Assembly: GCF_008831285.2 (NCBI RefSeq) | Contig: NC_045146.1 | Span: forward strand, 24,817,703-24,881,702 | Source: Nymphaea colorata | Lineage: Eukaryota; Streptophyta; Magnoliopsida; Nymphaeales; Nymphaeaceae | Length of the DNA stretch: 64,000 bases | Direction: 5' to 3' | Part shown: piece after piece, positions 62,701 through 64,000 of the stretch | Layout of the letters: every line of letters starts with the position of its first letter | Numbering within the stretch: position 1 is the stretch's first letter | The notes under the pieces: model-generated | The model's database searches: none | What the model was told of the DNA's origin: nothing | What the model saw: the letters and a program-made list of their open reading frames with translations, nothing else | Position numbers and translations under genes: made by a program

Positions 62701-64000
62701 TGGGATTTTTTTCTGGATTTCGTATTCTGATCTATAAAAAAACCATGGAAAAAAATTTCGTGGAGTTTTAGGATAGAATTTATTTATCAAGGAAAAAAAA
62801 TTCGTGGATCCTTTAGGATGGATTTTTAATCGTGGAAAAAACTCTTCATGGATTTGTTAGTATGGATTTTTTTTCATGGAAAAATCTTTTCGTGGATCTT
62901 TTAGAATGGAGTTTAGAACATGGAAAAAATTTCCTGAATTTTTTGGAACGGATTTTTAGTCATGGAAATGGAAATCATGGAAAAAAGATTCCTGGATATT
63001 TTTGGAATGGATTTTCAGTCATGGAAAGAATTTTCCTTGATTTTTCTAAAAATTTTCACGGATCTTATGGCATTGGAATCATTGAAAATATTTTTCTTGG
63101 ATCTTTCGGAATGGATTTTTAGTCATGGAGAAATTTTTCTGGATCTTTTAGAATGGATTTTCAGTCATGGATATCCTGGATTTTTTGTCATGAAAAAATT
63201 TTCCTGGATATTTTGTCATAGAAAAATTGTCCTGGATTTTTTGTCATGAAAAATTGTCCAGGATTTTTTGTCATGAAAAAATTGTCCAGGATTTTTGGTC
63301 ATGGAAAAATTGTCCAGGATTTTTTGTCATGGAAAAATTGTCCAGGATTTTTTGTCATGGAAAAATTGTCCAGGATTTTTTGTCAGGAAACAATTTTCTT
63401 GGATTTTTTGTCATGGACAAATTCTGACGGATTTTATGGGATGGAATTAAATCATGGAAAAAAATTTTAATGGATCCATTGTGGACTTTAAATCATGGAC
63501 AAAATTTTCTTTGATCTCTTGGAATGGATTTTTTACTATGGAAAAAACTTTTCTGGATCCTTTGGAATGGATTTTCAGTCATCGAAAAAATGTTCCTACA
63601 TTTTTTGTCATGAAAAACTTTTCCTGGATTTTTTGTCATGAAAAACTTTTCCTGGATTTTTTGTCATGGAAAAATTATCCTGGTATTTTTGTCATGAAAA
63701 ATTTTTCCTTGATATTTTGTCATGGAAAAATTTTCCTGGATTTTTTGTCATGGACAAATTTTCACGAATTTTATGGGATGGATTTTGAAAAAAAGATTTC
63801 TTGGATCTTTTGTAATAGACTTTTAGTCATGGCAAAAAAATTTCCTGGACTTTTAGTCGTGGTAAAAAATTTCCGGGATCTTTCGGAATGGATTTTTAGT
63901 CATGGAGAAATTTTCCTGGATCAGGCAAGAATGGATTTATAGTCATGAAAAAATTTTCCTAGATGTTTTGGAACGGATTTTAATCATGGACAATATTTTC
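62701..64000. repeat. Modular minisatellite of 14-bp units (28- and 42-bp higher-order units), continues past window
   Basis: At least 1.3 kb of degenerate tandem repeats. The basic module is about 14 bp and begins GGA. Three module types are seen: GGATTTTTTGTCAT (A), GGAAAAATTTTCCT or GGAAAAATTGTCCA (B) and GGATCTTTTGGAAT (C). The central block (about 63235-63400) alternates A and B, a 28-bp unit. The flanks tend to run A-B-C, a 42-bp unit. Module B contains the near-palindrome GGAAAA(A)TTTTCC. The plus strand lacks stops in all three frames of the 28-bp unit, which explains several overlapping long frames; these are not genes. The left edge is degenerate and its position is approximate. Confidence 0.93.

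Noticed and set aside
63235-63400. Regular 28-bp repeats as a CRISPR array
   Set aside because: No unique spacers; the repeats are contiguous, degenerate and in a plant genome.
63227-63942. Several overlapping 66-162 codon plus-strand frames with repeats such as WKNCPGFFVM
   Set aside because: They are translations of the 28/42-bp minisatellite, which lacks stops in all plus frames. No gene structure or domain is present.

Overview
This is nuclear DNA of a flowering plant. The genes carry many GT–AG introns with AT/T-rich interiors, the encoded proteins are typical plant families (a full-length 1336-residue peroxisomal ABC transporter, a NIPA-type transporter, an Ole e 1/PDF1-like wall protein, a plant cyclophilin with the seven-residue loop), and the intergenic DNA holds a Copia retrotransposon, MITE-like elements and microsatellites. 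The long introns (the ABC transporter spans about 20.5 kb) fit a mid-sized or large plant genome. The species cannot be fixed from the sequence.

Layout. Positions 1-7214 hold two tandem amidase genes on the minus strand. The left copy runs off the window; the right copy is complete (5 exons, 521 aa). Positions 8319-9688 (minus) encode a secreted Ole e 1-domain protein with a PDF1-like C-terminus (3 exons, 296 aa). Positions 14301-18871 (minus) encode a NIPA-family membrane protein (9 exons, 349 aa), whose first intron appears to be of the GC-AG class. About 10 kb of gene-poor DNA follows, with small repeats, MITE candidates and a possible LTR fragment. A single-exon cyclophilin lies at 28907-29425 (minus).

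Positions 30761-37227 are a degenerate Copia-type LTR retrotransposon on the minus strand, bounded by the 5-bp target duplication AAGTG, with an unusually long leader between primer-binding site and gag. From 41070 to 61583 (plus) lies the ABCD1/PXA1/CTS peroxisomal ABC transporter. I could place 25 coding exons that join in phase at every junction to 1336 codons plus stop. The right end (62701-64000) is a minisatellite built from GGA-initial 14-bp modules combined into about 28-bp and 42-bp units; it continues past the window.

The genes do not form a pathway; they are ordinary neighbouring plant loci. I did not find a convincing new multi-gene system. The most notable signals are the 14/28/42-bp modular minisatellite, a 51-bp duplication of a 3' splice site in ABCD1, a candidate cassette exon in the same gene, the GC-AG intron of NIPA, and the gene-like leader and one-sided hairpin of the Copia element. 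Exon boundaries were placed by eye from splice consensus, reading phase and remembered family alignments; no search was run.
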